64,000 nucleotides of DNA, taken from contig NZ_BPQP01000027.1 of assembly GCF_022179305.1 (NCBI RefSeq), forward strand, positions 1 through 64,000, given 5' to 3'. The stretch comes from Methylobacterium iners (GTDB lineage: Bacteria > Pseudomonadota > Alphaproteobacteria > Rhizobiales > Beijerinckiaceae). The position numbers were made by a program, and so were the translations under genes. Shown piece by piece: positions 1-8,497 of the stretch (positions within the stretch are counted from its first letter, which is position 1; each line of letters begins with the position of its first letter). Under the pieces are notes generated by a model, which was not told where the DNA came from, searched no databases, and worked only from the letters and a program-made list of their open reading frames with translations.

Positions 1-33
1 GGGCCTTTCTCATGTCTGGGCCTTGGGCTGAAG

Positions 34-837
34 TCAGGCTGACTTGGCCTCGCGGCGACGGGCGCTCTGCTGAAAGAACAGCGCCTGGCTGATCACGGCC
101 GACACGTTGGCCGGCTGGAACGGCTTGGCGATGAGGAAGGCCGGCTCCGGCCGCTCGCCCGTCAGGAACCGCTCCGGATAGGCGGTGATGAAGATCACCG
201 GCACCTCGAAGGTCTTCAGGAGATCGTTCACGGCATCGAGGCCCGACGAGCCGTCGGCGAGCTGGATGTCGGCGAGGATCAGCCCGGGCCGCGTTCCCTC
301 GGAAGCGATCTTGACCGCCTCCGTCCGGGTGCGCGCCACGCCGATGACGTTGTGTCCGAGCCCCTCGACGAGGGCCTCGAGATCCATCGCGATCAGCGGC
401 TCGTCCTCGATGATCAAGATGTCGGTGGCCATGTCGGCCGCCAATTCGCGACCCGCCTCGTCGACGAGGTCGCGCACCTGCGCGACGTCCACGTCGAGGA
501 TGATCGCCGCATCCTCCTCGGAGAAGCCCTCGAGGCAGGAGAGCAGGAAGGCTTGGCGCGGCAGGGGTGTGATCTGACCGAGGCGGACCTCCGCCGGCAG
601 ATCGTGCTGGACCTGCTCGCTGTGGCCGTTGACGGACAGCGAGTTCCAGATGCGGGTGAAGACCCGGAACAGATCCGCCTTGACGTTGCTGCTGCGGCCG
701 AGGGTCTCGGGTTCGTTGACCAGCGTCTCGAGCGTCGCGGCGACGTAGGCGTCGCCCGCCACTTGACTGCCCGTCAGGGCGCGGGCGTAGCGGCGCAGGT
801 AAGGAAGGTGCTGCACCACCAATTGAGCTGTCGACAT
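34..837 (-). CDS. phyR: PhyR general stress response regulator
   Basis: 267 aa. Residues about 1-125 form an ECF-sigma-like domain and residues about 138-260 a receiver domain (acidic IIEDEP at 142-147, phosphoacceptor Asp190 in LILAD, Lys in the AKPF motif near 238). In this family the phosphorylated protein sequesters the anti-sigma factor NepR and frees sigma-EcfG. NepR is encoded divergently about 180 bp away, which supports the assignment. A sigma-EcfG-type promoter reading into this gene is visible upstream, so autoregulation is likely. No ecfG or PhyR-kinase gene is in the window. Confidence 0.95.
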   Translation of the reverse strand: MSTAQLVVQHLPYLRRYARALTGSQVAGDAYVAATLETLVNEPETLGRSSNVKADLFRVFTRIWNSLSVNGHSEQVQHDLPAEVRLGQITPLPRQAFLLSCLEGFSEEDAAIILDVDVAQVRDLVDEAGRELAADMATDILIIEDEPLIAMDLEALVEGLGHNVIGVARTRTEAVKIASEGTRPGLILADIQLADGSSGLDAVNDLLKTFEVPVIFITAYPERFLTGERPEPAFLIAKPFQPANVSAVISQALFFQQSARRREAKSA

Positions 838-881
838 CCGGTCCCCTTCGGCTTCGCCGTTCTTGCAAGACTTCCCGCGCT

Positions 882-906
882 AACGCGGACGGTCCAGCTC
901 CGTTCC
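882..906 (-). promoter_or_regulatory. Sigma-EcfG-type promoter for phyR
   Basis: On the minus strand GGAAC (906-902) and CGTT (885-882) are separated by exactly 16 bp. This matches the known alphaproteobacterial general-stress consensus GGAAC-N16/17-CGTT. It lies 45-69 bp upstream of the phyR start. Confidence 0.75.
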
Positions 907-915
907 CTTGAGCGC

Positions 916-940
916 GGAACCGATCCCGTGCCGTAGCGTT
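916..940 (+). promoter_or_regulatory. Sigma-EcfG-type promoter for nepR
   Basis: GGAAC (916-920), a 16-bp spacer and CGTT (937-940) read toward nepR, leaving a leader of about 70 bp. It is back to back with the phyR promoter, only 9 bp apart. Confidence 0.75.
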
Positions 941-1017
941 GCTGCTGCAGCCATGACCTATGTCAAGCCGCAAAACAATCGCGGCGCTGCCGGCCGTCGG
1001 CAGCAGGGGATCGTTGA

Positions 1018-1230
1018 ATGAACGATGACGGAAAGTCCGCCGGGTCCTCGCCAGGGGACCGCACGGCGGGTGTGTGCAGCGGCGCCCAGGGAACGGGACT
1101 GAGCGACCAGACCCAGAAGCGCATCGGACTGCATCTTCGAACGATGTACGACGCCATCGTCCAGCAGCCCGTTCCCGATCGTTTTCGCGACCTGATCGAT
1201 CGGCTCGACGATTCCGACCGTCCCTCCTAG
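1018..1230 (+). CDS. nepR: NepR family anti-sigma factor
   Basis: 70 aa. The C-terminal half carries the NepR core: RIGLHLRTMYDAIVQQPVPD followed by RFRDLIDRLD. The N-terminal 27 residues are low-complexity and probably disordered, as is usual for NepR. The known role is to hold sigma-EcfG inactive until phosphorylated PhyR binds NepR. It is divergent from phyR and has its own sigma-EcfG-type promoter, giving a feedback loop. The start is the first ATG of the frame and keeps the usual family length. Confidence 0.9.
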   Translation: MNDDGKSAGSSPGDRTAGVCSGAQGTGLSDQTQKRIGLHLRTMYDAIVQQPVPDRFRDLIDRLDDSDRPS

Positions 1231-1309
1231 GCACCGAAGCGAGAGAGGCCGCCCGCCTGAGCGGAGCGGCCCCCTTGCTTGAGACGGGACGCGGGTCCCG
1301 GAACCGCCT

Positions 1310-1486
1310 CTAGAGCGTCGACGACCGGCCGCGCATCAGGCCGATGACGGCCGAGATGGCGAACAGGACGATCGCGACGAAGAAGACGAGCTTGGCGGCT
1401 TCCATCGCGGTTCCGGCGATGCCACCGAAGCCGAGCAGGGCGGCGACGAGCGCCACGACCAGGAATGTTACGGCCCAACCGAGCAT
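1310..1486 (-). CDS. DUF1328 small membrane protein
   Basis: 58 aa, starting [20 protein letters not shown] and ending RGRSSTL. It has two hydrophobic segments (about 4-24 and 33-52) joined by the [12 protein letters not shown] loop typical of the DUF1328/YtjA family, and a basic tail. A GGAGAAGG ribosome site precedes the ATG. The biochemical role of the family is unknown. A sigma-EcfG-type promoter at 1543-1568 reads into it, so I infer membership of the general stress regulon whose regulators lie next to it. Confidence 0.85.
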   Translation of the reverse strand: MLGWAVTFLVVALVAALLGFGGIAGTAMEAAKLVFFVAIVLFAISAVIGLMRGRSSTL

Positions 1487-1542
1487 GTGCTTGATCCTTC
1501 TCCAACGGCGCGACGTCTAGGCCGCGACCTCATGACACCATC

Positions 1543-1568
1543 AACGTCAAGTCCTCCGACAGGGTTCC
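1543..1568 (-). promoter_or_regulatory. Sigma-EcfG-type promoter for the DUF1328 gene
   Basis: On the minus strand GGAAC (1568-1564) and CGTT (1546-1543) are separated by 17 bp, again within the consensus spacing. It lies about 57 bp upstream of the small membrane gene. Confidence 0.65.
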
Positions 1569-1686
1569 TGGGGCTGCCACGCTTTCGTCACAGTTGGGTC
1601 ACGAGTTGGGCAGGCACCGCCGCTGCGGCGGATCGCCGTGGCCCCTCGCGCTCAGCCTGAATGCTTGCCAGATTGGGTGTGCGGCG

Positions 1687-1905
1687 ATGTCGGAACCCAC
1701 CCGGCGGCGTCGCGTTCGTCCCCAGGCCCTGCTCGTGGATGACATCATGAGAGAAACCGCCTCCCCCTCCCCCGCGCGTCGCCTGATGAAGGCGGTCGCG
1801 GCCGTCGCCGAGGCGATCGCCCGGGAGGCCGGCCGGCTTCTCGAAGGGGCCGGTCCGGCGCCGCAGCCGGTTCCCGTCCGCGTGCGCTCCGGCCGGAGCC
1901 GCTGA
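1687..1905 (+). CDS. Hypothetical 72-aa basic protein
   Basis: An open frame from ATG 1687 (MSEPTRRRRVRPQALLVDD) to 1905. The product is Arg/Ala-rich, with one amphipathic helical stretch around MKAVAAVAEAIAREAGRLL. No family is recognised and no clear ribosome site is visible. The frame extends upstream to 1594, but that part looks non-coding. An ATG at 1747 is an alternative start. It may be a chance frame in GC-rich DNA. Confidence 0.35.
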   Translation: MSEPTRRRRVRPQALLVDDIMRETASPSPARRLMKAVAAVAEAIAREAGRLLEGAGPAPQPVPVRVRSGRSR

Positions 1906-1926
1906 ACCACCGGCGATCGGCAGGGC

Positions 1927-2817
1927 TTAGAAGCTGTAGCCGATCCTGAGCCGCAGCTGGTGACGGTCGAAGGTCGTCAGGTCGAGGTCACCCCGCTCGC
2001 CGACCGCCCGTCCGTGGACTTGTCTACCCCAGGTGAAGGACAGCCAGGCACGCTCCGACAGGGCGGTGTAGAGCGTAGGCCCCAGATAGACCGCGTCGCC
2101 CGCGAAGTCTTCGAGCGCCAGCCCACCATAGGCTCGCACGTAACGGGCCTCTCCGCCCAGGAACAGGCCGGGTTGGATCTGGTAGGCCAGGGCCCCGGCG
2201 ACTTCGAGGTTCGAGCCCTCCGCGGTTGCGCCGCCCGCATCGCTGCGGACTGAGGCCAGGCCGTAGCCGAGGTTGATCGCACCCACGACCAGTCCCGGGA
2301 TCAGCTCGCGGTCGACCAGCAGGCCGAATTCGCTGCCGTAGCTGCGCACTCGTTGGCCGGTGCCGGCATCGATCCGTCCGAGGCTCGGCACGACGTTCAG
2401 CGTGAGGCCGAAAGGCGCCGCATCGCGCCGGAGCAGGCGGAAGCGCGCCTCGACGAAGGCGCCGCTGAAGGTGCCGACGGAGCGGTCGGCGAGGCCCGGC
2501 ACGCCCCCGATGTCGTAGGCCGCGAAACTGATGCCCGGCGCGACGCGAAACCAGTCGGTCAGCGGCATCTTCAGCGCGAGGCCGCTGTCGAAGGCCCTGA
2601 AGCGGCCGCCGCGCTTGCCGACGCGGCTCGTGGTCTCGGATTCGAGCTCCCGCTCGCCCGGCACGCCGATATCCGACCCTTCCGTGAAGCCGAACAGGTG
2701 CTCGGTATCGATCCCGTGCGGCTCGGCCGAGGCCGGTCCCTGGCCGGCGACGGCGAGAAGGAGGCCGAGGAAGGCCGCAGACGCGGCGGGCCTGCCTATC
2801 CGGTTCGCACGCATCAT
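1927..2817 (-). CDS. Outer-membrane beta-barrel protein, possibly Mn-regulated
   Basis: 296 aa. A signal peptide (about 1-31, ending in ASA) is followed by alternating hydrophobic and polar strands and a terminal aromatic residue (RIGYSF), as in outer-membrane barrels. GGGAGG lies just before the ATG. It follows mntH on the same strand but has its own upstream palindrome (2836-2851) resembling the one before mntH. I infer a co-regulated outer-membrane Mn uptake or envelope protein, analogous in context to Bradyrhizobium MnoP. Sequence alone does not show transport; an autotransporter-like or YaiO-type barrel is possible. Confidence 0.7.
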   Translation of the reverse strand: MMRANRIGRPAASAAFLGLLLAVAGQGPASAEPHGIDTEHLFGFTEGSDIGVPGERELESETTSRVGKRGGRFRAFDSGLALKMPLTDWFRVAPGISFAAYDIGGVPGLADRSVGTFSGAFVEARFRLLRRDAAPFGLTLNVVPSLGRIDAGTGQRVRSYGSEFGLLVDRELIPGLVVGAINLGYGLASVRSDAGGATAEGSNLEVAGALAYQIQPGLFLGGEARYVRAYGGLALEDFAGDAVYLGPTLYTALSERAWLSFTWGRQVHGRAVGERGDLDLTTFDRHQLRLRIGYSF

Positions 2818-2835
2818 GAAGACCTCCCTTCAAGG

Positions 2836-2851
2836 TATAGCAATTGGTATA
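2836..2851 (-). promoter_or_regulatory. MntR-like operator before the beta-barrel gene
   Basis: TATAGC-AATT-GGTATA, an inverted repeat with one mismatch and a 4-bp centre, 19-34 bp upstream of the ATG. It shares ATAGCA-nn-TG-n-TATAATC with the mntH site. The minus-strand reading also contains a plausible -10 (TATACC), so binding would block the promoter. Confidence 0.55.
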
Positions 2852-2890
2852 ATCATCGGCGCAACGGGGCCACGTCGCCGGCATGCGCCG

Positions 2891-4258
2891 TCAGCCGCCG
2901 AAGATCGTCTCGAACAGGAGCTTGAGGTTGAGCGCCACGATGATGCCGGTGATCGCCCAGGACAGAAGCTTCAGCCAGGTCGGGATGACGAGGCTGCCCA
3001 TCTTGGAACGGTCCGAGACGAAGCGGACGAGCGGAATCACCGCGAAGGGAAGCTGCATCGAGAGCACGACCTGGCTCAGCACGAGGAGCTTGGCCGTGCC
3101 CGCGTCCCCGTAGAGCGCCGTCACGATCACGACCGGCACGATCGCGACGCTGCGCGTGATCAGCCGCCGTGCCCAGTCGGGGATGCGCAGGCGCAGGAAG
3201 CCTTCCATCACGATCTGGCCGGCCAGCGTCGCCGTCACCGTGGAGTTCAGGCCCGAGGCGAGCAGGGCCACGGCGAAGAGGGTCGAGGCGATGCCCACGC
3301 CCAGCAGCGGCGAGAGCAGCTCGTGGGCCTGCTCGATCTCGTTCACCTCGGTGCGGCCGCTCGCGTGGAAGACCGAGGCCGCCATGATCAAGATCGAGGC
3401 GTTGACGAAGAGCGCCAGCATCAGCGCGATCGTCGAATCCGTGACGGCGAAGCGCAGCGCGCCGCGCCGGCCCTCCTCCGTGCGGGGATAGTTCCGCGTC
3501 TGAACGATCGAGGAGTGGAGATAGAGATTGTGGGGCATCACGGTGGCCCCGATGATGCCGATGGCGATGTAGAGGGCGGCCGGGTTCGTCACGATCTCGG
3601 TCGAGGGGATGAACCCGGCGAGCACCGCCTGGACCGGCGGCGCGGCCAGCGCGATCTGGATGCCGAAGCAGACGAAGATCACGATGAGCAGCGCGATCAC
3701 GAAGGCTTCGAGCGCCCGGAAGCCGCGCCGCAGCAGCAGCAGCACGAGGAACACGTCGAGCGCCGTGATCACGGCCCCGACCACGAGCGGGATGCCGAAC
3801 AGCAGCTTGAGGGCGATGGCGGTGCCGATCACCTCGGCGAGGTCGCAGGCGATGATCGCCGCCTCGCAGATCAGCCAGAGGGCGAAGCCGACGGGCTTCG
3901 GATAGGCGTCCCGGCAGGCCTGGGCGAGGTCGCGTCCCGTCGCGATGCCGAGCCGGGCGGCGAGCGCCTGCAGCACGATCGCCATCAGGTTCGAGAGCAG
4001 GATGACCGCGAGCAGCGTGTAGCCGAACTGCGAGCCGCCGGCGATGTCGGTCGCCCAGTTGCCCGGGTCCATGTACCCGACCGAGACCATGTAGCCGGGG
4101 CCGATGAAGCCCATCAGGCGCCGGAGCCAGGTGCCGGTGGCCTGCACCGGCACGCTCCCGTTCAGGCGGCCGAGGCTCGGCTCGTCCTCATTTCCGCGGC
4201 TGAAGCGCCACGCCCGATCGTCCTGCAGCACGTCCACGACCCGTTTCACCCGTTGCAA
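2891..4258 (-). CDS. mntH: Nramp family Mn2+/Fe2+ transporter MntH
   Basis: Up to 455 aa with about 11 membrane helices. The Nramp metal-site motif DPGNW follows the first helix segment (near residue 64), and the second half-site [10 protein letters not shown] lies near 245. Known function is proton-coupled uptake of Mn2+/Fe2+ across the inner membrane. The longest frame opens with TTG at 4258, only 10 bp from an operator palindrome and without a ribosome site, so the true start may be one of the following GTG codons. A perfect palindrome upstream implies control by a MntR-type metal regulator, which is not encoded in the window. Confidence 0.93.
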   Translation of the reverse strand: MQRVKRVVDVLQDDRAWRFSRGNEDEPSLGRLNGSVPVQATGTWLRRLMGFIGPGYMVSVGYMDPGNWATDIAGGSQFGYTLLAVILLSNLMAIVLQALAARLGIATGRDLAQACRDAYPKPVGFALWLICEAAIIACDLAEVIGTAIALKLLFGIPLVVGAVITALDVFLVLLLLRRGFRALEAFVIALLIVIFVCFGIQIALAAPPVQAVLAGFIPSTEIVTNPAALYIAIGIIGATVMPHNLYLHSSIVQTRNYPRTEEGRRGALRFAVTDSTIALMLALFVNASILIMAASVFHASGRTEVNEIEQAHELLSPLLGVGIASTLFAVALLASGLNSTVTATLAGQIVMEGFLRLRIPDWARRLITRSVAIVPVVIVTALYGDAGTAKLLVLSQVVLSMQLPFAVIPLVRFVSDRSKMGSLVIPTWLKLLSWAITGIIVALNLKLLFETIFGG

Positions 4259-4268
4259 CGGCCGGGTT

Positions 4269-4284
4269 CATAGCAGGTGCTATA
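4269..4284 (-). promoter_or_regulatory. mntH: MntR-like operator before mntH
   Basis: ATAGC-AGGT-GCTAT is a perfect inverted repeat (4270-4274 and 4279-4283) with the 4-bp spacing known for MntR boxes. On the minus strand it overlaps a TATAGC-type -10 element. Confidence 0.65.
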
Positions 4285-4299
4285 ATCGAGATAAATGGC

Positions 4300-4645
4300 T
4301 AAGTTCGATCCGTGGTTGCCAGGGGTGCATGCCAGCCTGGACGGGTCCATGGTGATGCCATGGGGAAAGGGTCAGAGATTGCCGCTCCATCGTCCCAAGC
4401 GAGTCTCGTCGCGGCAAGGCGGCACGGGTAGTAAATCGCGGTCATGGTCTGACCCCGCCGCCCTCCCGCGCTGATGTCGGATGCATTCATAATTTCGATA
4501 GTAAGTATTTGGCTGCATAAAAATTGGGATGGCCTGTGGTTTGGATATCGTTTTTCACAAAGACTGCTGATAGCTTGGGTTTGGCCGTCGCGGGGCTGCA
4601 GGAAACCTTCAGGATGAATCGCGCCGGCCGGGATCAGGACGCAAG
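4300..4645. other. Intergenic region before the AraC gene
   Basis: No convincing gene, RNA or repeat is visible here. About 4485-4560 is AT-richer than its surroundings and may hold the promoter of the AraC-family gene. Short open frames inside show no recognisable protein. Confidence 0.5.
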
Positions 4646-5614
4646 GTGAGGCAAGCTTCCGATTTTTCGCAGATGATCGTCGACGGCACGCGGCAGGACG
4701 CCGACCAGATCGCCGAGTCGCTCAGCCGCTGGTACGTGCCGGTCGATGTCGTGCCCCTCGCCGGGGTTCCGCGCCTGCGCCTTCGCGCGGCCTGCGGTGC
4801 CCTGCCGGGCATCAGGTTCAGCCGCAGCGAGATCGTCGACGGCCTGCGCATCCTGCCCCGCGTGGCCTTCGATGCCGTCGGCTTCGTCCTGCCCACTTCC
4901 GGGCGCCTAGAGGTGAGCGGGACCCGTGAACCCGCCTCGGCCGGTCCGAACGAGGTGCTCGCGGTCGACGGCACCGGCTGCCAAGCCCTGTGCTACTCGC
5001 CCGATTTCCGGACGCGCAGCATCGCGATCGATCGCGGGGTGCTGGCCCGGCGCCTGGCCGCCCTCATCGACCGCCCGATCTCGCGGGAGATCGAGTTCGC
5101 GCCGCGGATCGGGGCCCAGGCCATACGCTATGGCGCCCTGTCGACCCTTCTCGCCTGCGTGACGGACGAGACCTTCGGCAAGTCGCTCGGGCACTCGCCC
5201 TTCACGGCGGCGCGGATGCCGGCCGTGCTGATCGACTTCATCCTGGAGACTTGGCCGCACACCTACTCGCGGGAATTTGAACGCGAGCCGCCCCTGATCG
5301 CGCCGCGCTACGTGAAGGCGGCGGTCGACTTCATCGAGGCGCATCCGCAGGCCCCCGCCCCCGCCACGGACATTGCCGGATTCGCTGGAGTCAGCCTGCG
5401 GGCGCTGCAATACGGTTTTCGCCGCTTCGTCGGCCTCTCCATCACCGAGTATCAGAGGCGTGTCCGGCTGCAGCGGTCCCGTGCGAAGCTCCTGACGAGC
5501 GCCGATTCCATCGAGGCGGTGGCGCGCCGGTGGGGGTTCTCGAATGCCGGCCGCTTCAGCCATCACTTCAAGGCCGCCTTCGGCCTGTTCCCCTCCGAGC
5601 TGACCCGCGACTGA
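4646..5614 (+). CDS. AraC family transcriptional regulator
   Basis: 322 aa. The C-terminal about 100 residues form the two AraC helix-turn-helix motifs (IAGFAGVSLRALQYGFRRF and the second around IEAVARRWGFSNAGRFSHHF, followed by FG.FPSELTR). The N-terminal about 210 residues are a ligand-binding-like domain without a recognised signature. The frame opens with GTG at 4646; an ATG at residue 10 is an alternative. Neighbours do not reveal its target. Confidence 0.85.
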   Translation: MRQASDFSQMIVDGTRQDADQIAESLSRWYVPVDVVPLAGVPRLRLRAACGALPGIRFSRSEIVDGLRILPRVAFDAVGFVLPTSGRLEVSGTREPASAGPNEVLAVDGTGCQALCYSPDFRTRSIAIDRGVLARRLAALIDRPISREIEFAPRIGAQAIRYGALSTLLACVTDETFGKSLGHSPFTAARMPAVLIDFILETWPHTYSREFEREPPLIAPRYVKAAVDFIEAHPQAPAPATDIAGFAGVSLRALQYGFRRFVGLSITEYQRRVRLQRSRAKLLTSADSIEAVARRWGFSNAGRFSHHFKAAFGLFPSELTRD

Positions 5615-5769
5615 CCCCCGGGCCGATCCTGCCGGGCTCTCGGTGGTTTTGCCCCGTTGCCTCGCCCTGGGCGCTGCGCTCTAACCGGACCGGCCGCGCA
5701 GGCTCGGCGGGCAGACCCTCTCCGGGGGGCGGCGCCAGGCCCGGCGATCGGGAGGACGGAGGCTTGGGA

Positions 5770-6771
5770 ATGGTCTGGACGCGCTTGGTTCCCTCCCGCG
5801 CACGCCGGCAGATGATCGCGACGGCGCTCGCCGGCCTGGCCCTCGGCCTCGGCGGCGTGACGGCGGGAACGAGCCTGGTCCAGGCCTCCGAGCGCGGCGG
5901 TCTCCTCGGATTCTTCGAGGAGCTCTTCCGGGGTCCGCCCCCGGCGGCGCCCCAGCCCCGCATTCAGGCGCAGCAGCCGCGGCGCTACGCGTCGCTGCCG
6001 GATGCCCGCCGCATCGCCGCCCCGCGTACCGCCTCCTACACGCCGCGGCCGCGGGTGGAGCTTGCAAGCGAGGCTCGGCCGCGGTTGCGCCGGCCCAGCC
6101 GAGCGTCCTCCGCCCCGGCCAGCGCGGCCCTGGCCACCACGGCGCTCGGGGCCCGCACCGTCTGCGTGCGCGCCTGCGACGGCTACCTGTTCCCCTTGGG
6201 GCAGCTGCGCTCCCGCAAGGACCTTCCCGTCCACGAGGCGGCCTGCGCCGCCGCCTGCCCGAACACGCCGACCGCCCTGTTCACGCTCGCCGGCAACCAG
6301 AGCGACCTCGACCGGGCCGTCGGCCTCGACGGCAAGCCCTACCGGTCCCTGCCGTCGGCGAACCTCTTCCGGACGACGCGGGTCGCCCATTGCGGCTGCC
6401 AGCCGGAGGGGGGCGTGCTGCCGCCCCTGCCGCTCGCGCGCGACCTCACGCTGCGCACCGGCGACGTCGTCACCACCGCCGAGAGTGCGCGCGTCGTGAC
6501 CCGGATGCGCAGCGGCGGCTTCACGATCGTGGATTTCCGCGAGGCCAAGGGGCTCTCCCGCCGGACCCACCAGGAGATCGACCGCAAGATCGACGTGATC
6601 CGCCGCGAGGCCGAGGCCCGGTCCTTCCGTCAGGCCCTGCGCGCGGCCGATCGCGGCCCGCGTACCCGTGTCGCGCAGATCGGCGGATTCGAGACGCTCG
6701 CGCCGCCGATCGAGGTCGAGCCTTCCTTCGCGACGGTGCGGGTGGTGGTGCCTTCGCCCTTCAAGCTCTGA
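5770..6771 (+). CDS. DUF2865 domain protein, likely secreted
   Basis: 333 aa from ATG 5770. An N-terminal hydrophobic segment (ATALAGLALGLGGVTAG) suggests a signal peptide or anchor. A Pro/Arg-rich linker follows. The cysteine-containing DUF2865 core has VCVRACDGYLFPL and HEAACAAACPNTPTALF around residues 130-180. Function of the family is unknown. The frame is open well upstream of 5770, but that stretch has no support and the ATG precedes the hydrophobic segment. Confidence 0.75.
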   Translation: MVWTRLVPSRARRQMIATALAGLALGLGGVTAGTSLVQASERGGLLGFFEELFRGPPPAAPQPRIQAQQPRRYASLPDARRIAAPRTASYTPRPRVELASEARPRLRRPSRASSAPASAALATTALGARTVCVRACDGYLFPLGQLRSRKDLPVHEAACAAACPNTPTALFTLAGNQSDLDRAVGLDGKPYRSLPSANLFRTTRVAHCGCQPEGGVLPPLPLARDLTLRTGDVVTTAESARVVTRMRSGGFTIVDFREAKGLSRRTHQEIDRKIDVIRREAEARSFRQALRAADRGPRTRVAQIGGFETLAPPIEVEPSFATVRVVVPSPFKL

Positions 6772-6838
6772 GCCGCCCGCGATTGTCACGCCCCACCCGA
6801 TCGCGTAGGCGCGTCCCTCCGATGGGGCCGGACCGGGC

Positions 6839-7768
6839 ATGACCAACACCAGCGCCGGGACCGATCCGGTCTTCGACGGGACGATGCCGGCGAGCGGCGA
6901 GACCCGGCAGGTGTCGCCGCTGATCCGGAGGCGGGTCTGCGGCAATGCCGGGCCCTTCACCGCCAGCGGCACCTGCTCCTACGTGGTCGGCTCCGGCGAG
7001 GTCGCGATCCTCGATCCGGGACCGGCCGATCCGGACCACATCGCCGCCCTGATAGACGCCATCGCCGGCGAGCGCCTCGCCGCGATCGTCGTGACCCACA
7101 CCCACCGGGATCATTCGCCGGGAGCCAGATTGCTGCGCGAGCGCACGGGCGCGCCGATCGTCGGCTGCGGCCCGCACCGGGCGGCCCGCGGCCTCGCCGA
7201 GGGCGAGCTCCGCCTCGATGCCGGCGCCGATCCGGACCACGACCCCGACCGGATCATGGTGGAGGGGGACGTCCTCGCCGGATCGGGCTGGACCCTGCGC
7301 GCCATCGAAACGCCGGGCCACACCATGAACCACCTCGCCTTCGCGCTGCCGGAGGACGCGGCCCTGTTCTCGGGCGACCATGTCATGGCCTGGTCGACGA
7401 CGGTCGTCGCCCCGCCCGACGGCTCGATGCGCGCCTACATGGCCTCGCTCGATCGCCTCCGCGACCGCGACGAGGCGGTGTTCTGGCCCGGGCACGGCGG
7501 TCCCGTCCGCGAGCCGCGCCGGTTCGTGCGCGCGCTCGGTGGCCATCGCCGCCAGCGCGAAGCCGCGATCCGGGCGCGGATCGAGGGCGGCGACCGCGAC
7601 ATCCGGACGATCGTCGGCGCCATCTACCAGGGCCTGAACCCGGCCCTGACCGGCGCCGCCGCCCTTTCGGTCTTCGCCCATCTCGAGGATCTGGTGGAGC
7701 GCGGGATCATCGTCAGCGACGGGCCGCCCCGGCTCGACGGGCGCTACGCACCCGGGCCGGCGGCCTGA
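6839..7768 (+). CDS. Metallo-beta-lactamase fold hydrolase
   Basis: 309 aa. The metal-binding signature THTHRDHSPGA is near residues 86-96, with further ligands in IETPGHTMNH and FSGDHVMAW, and a C-terminal winged-helix-like region as in LACTB2-type proteins. It probably hydrolyses a thioester or other small ester; the substrate cannot be told. It lies 67 bp downstream of the DUF2865 gene and may be co-transcribed with it. Confidence 0.88.
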   Translation: MTNTSAGTDPVFDGTMPASGETRQVSPLIRRRVCGNAGPFTASGTCSYVVGSGEVAILDPGPADPDHIAALIDAIAGERLAAIVVTHTHRDHSPGARLLRERTGAPIVGCGPHRAARGLAEGELRLDAGADPDHDPDRIMVEGDVLAGSGWTLRAIETPGHTMNHLAFALPEDAALFSGDHVMAWSTTVVAPPDGSMRAYMASLDRLRDRDEAVFWPGHGGPVREPRRFVRALGGHRRQREAAIRARIEGGDRDIRTIVGAIYQGLNPALTGAAALSVFAHLEDLVERGIIVSDGPPRLDGRYAPGPAA

Positions 7769-7865
7769 GGCCTCCAAGAGAAGCCGGCTTCGCGAGGCCG
7801 TCATCCGACGGCAAGGAGCGGGGACCTCGCGCGGCGGCCCCGAACGCGCCGTCAGCTCAGGAGAC

Positions 7866-8246
7866 TCAGAACTTGCCGCCGACGCCCATGCCGCCGCTCG
7901 CGCCCATCTGCGGCCCGAGGGTGCTGCCGCCGCCCCTCGCGCCGCCCTCCCCGGCGCCCTCCAACTCCTCGCGCCGGATGCGCCGCTCCTGCGGAGTGCT
8001 CGCCCGGCCCTGCCCTGCGGCCGCGCTCTTGGGCAGATCGAGGCGGCGGGTCGGTGCCGTCTGGAGGGGAACGCCGTCCGGGTCGACCTCGGCGGCGCGC
8101 GCCTTGCCCGGGATCGCGCCGCGCATCGAGGGCGGCGGCCCGACCTCGCTCTCCGGCATCACCCCCGTGCTCCCGCCGAGAGCCTGGCAACCGCCGAGGG
8201 AAAGGGCGATCAGCGCCGCGGCGCAAGCGTTCGACGGACGGGGCAT
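7866..8246 (-). CDS. Small lipoprotein, hypothetical
   Basis: 126 aa from ATG 8246, which has a GAGGAG ribosome site (the frame opens seven codons earlier). A short signal peptide ends in a lipobox LGGC with the lipidated Cys at residue 20. The mature part is Gly/Pro/Arg-rich and ends MGASGGMGVGGKF, with an ERRIRREELE helix. No family is recognised. Confidence 0.6.
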   Translation of the reverse strand: MPRPSNACAAALIALSLGGCQALGGSTGVMPESEVGPPPSMRGAIPGKARAAEVDPDGVPLQTAPTRRLDLPKSAAAGQGRASTPQERRIRREELEGAGEGGARGGGSTLGPQMGASGGMGVGGKF

Positions 8247-8497
8247 CGGCGCACTCCTCAGGCACATGCCGCGCCCGGACGAAACCGGTCCGGACGTGAC
8301 TTCTTCGTTGCCGTTTCTCTACGATGCGCGGCCGATGAAAACCAGACGCCGCTTCTCGGGCGCGGGGTGGGATCCATCCTGGCCCCTTACGGAACCAAGC
8401 CGGCGCGATACGTTTGCCTGCAGGGGCGCCCCTAGGCCAGATGTGATGCGGCGGTTATACGCCCTCCATGCCGAGCGGTGGAGGAAGCGGATTCACG

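Noticed and set aside
1960-2253. 97-codon plus-strand frame inside the beta-barrel gene
   Set aside because: Opposite strand of a gene with a good signal peptide and ribosome site; nothing supports a second product.
2531-4273. 580-codon open frame on the plus strand over mntH
   Set aside because: His/Asp/Arg/Gln-rich shadow of the mntH membrane helices; no domain and no conserved start.
4299-4490. 63-codon frame on the minus strand upstream of mntH
   Set aside because: No ribosome site, no family resemblance, and it lies in the control region of mntH.
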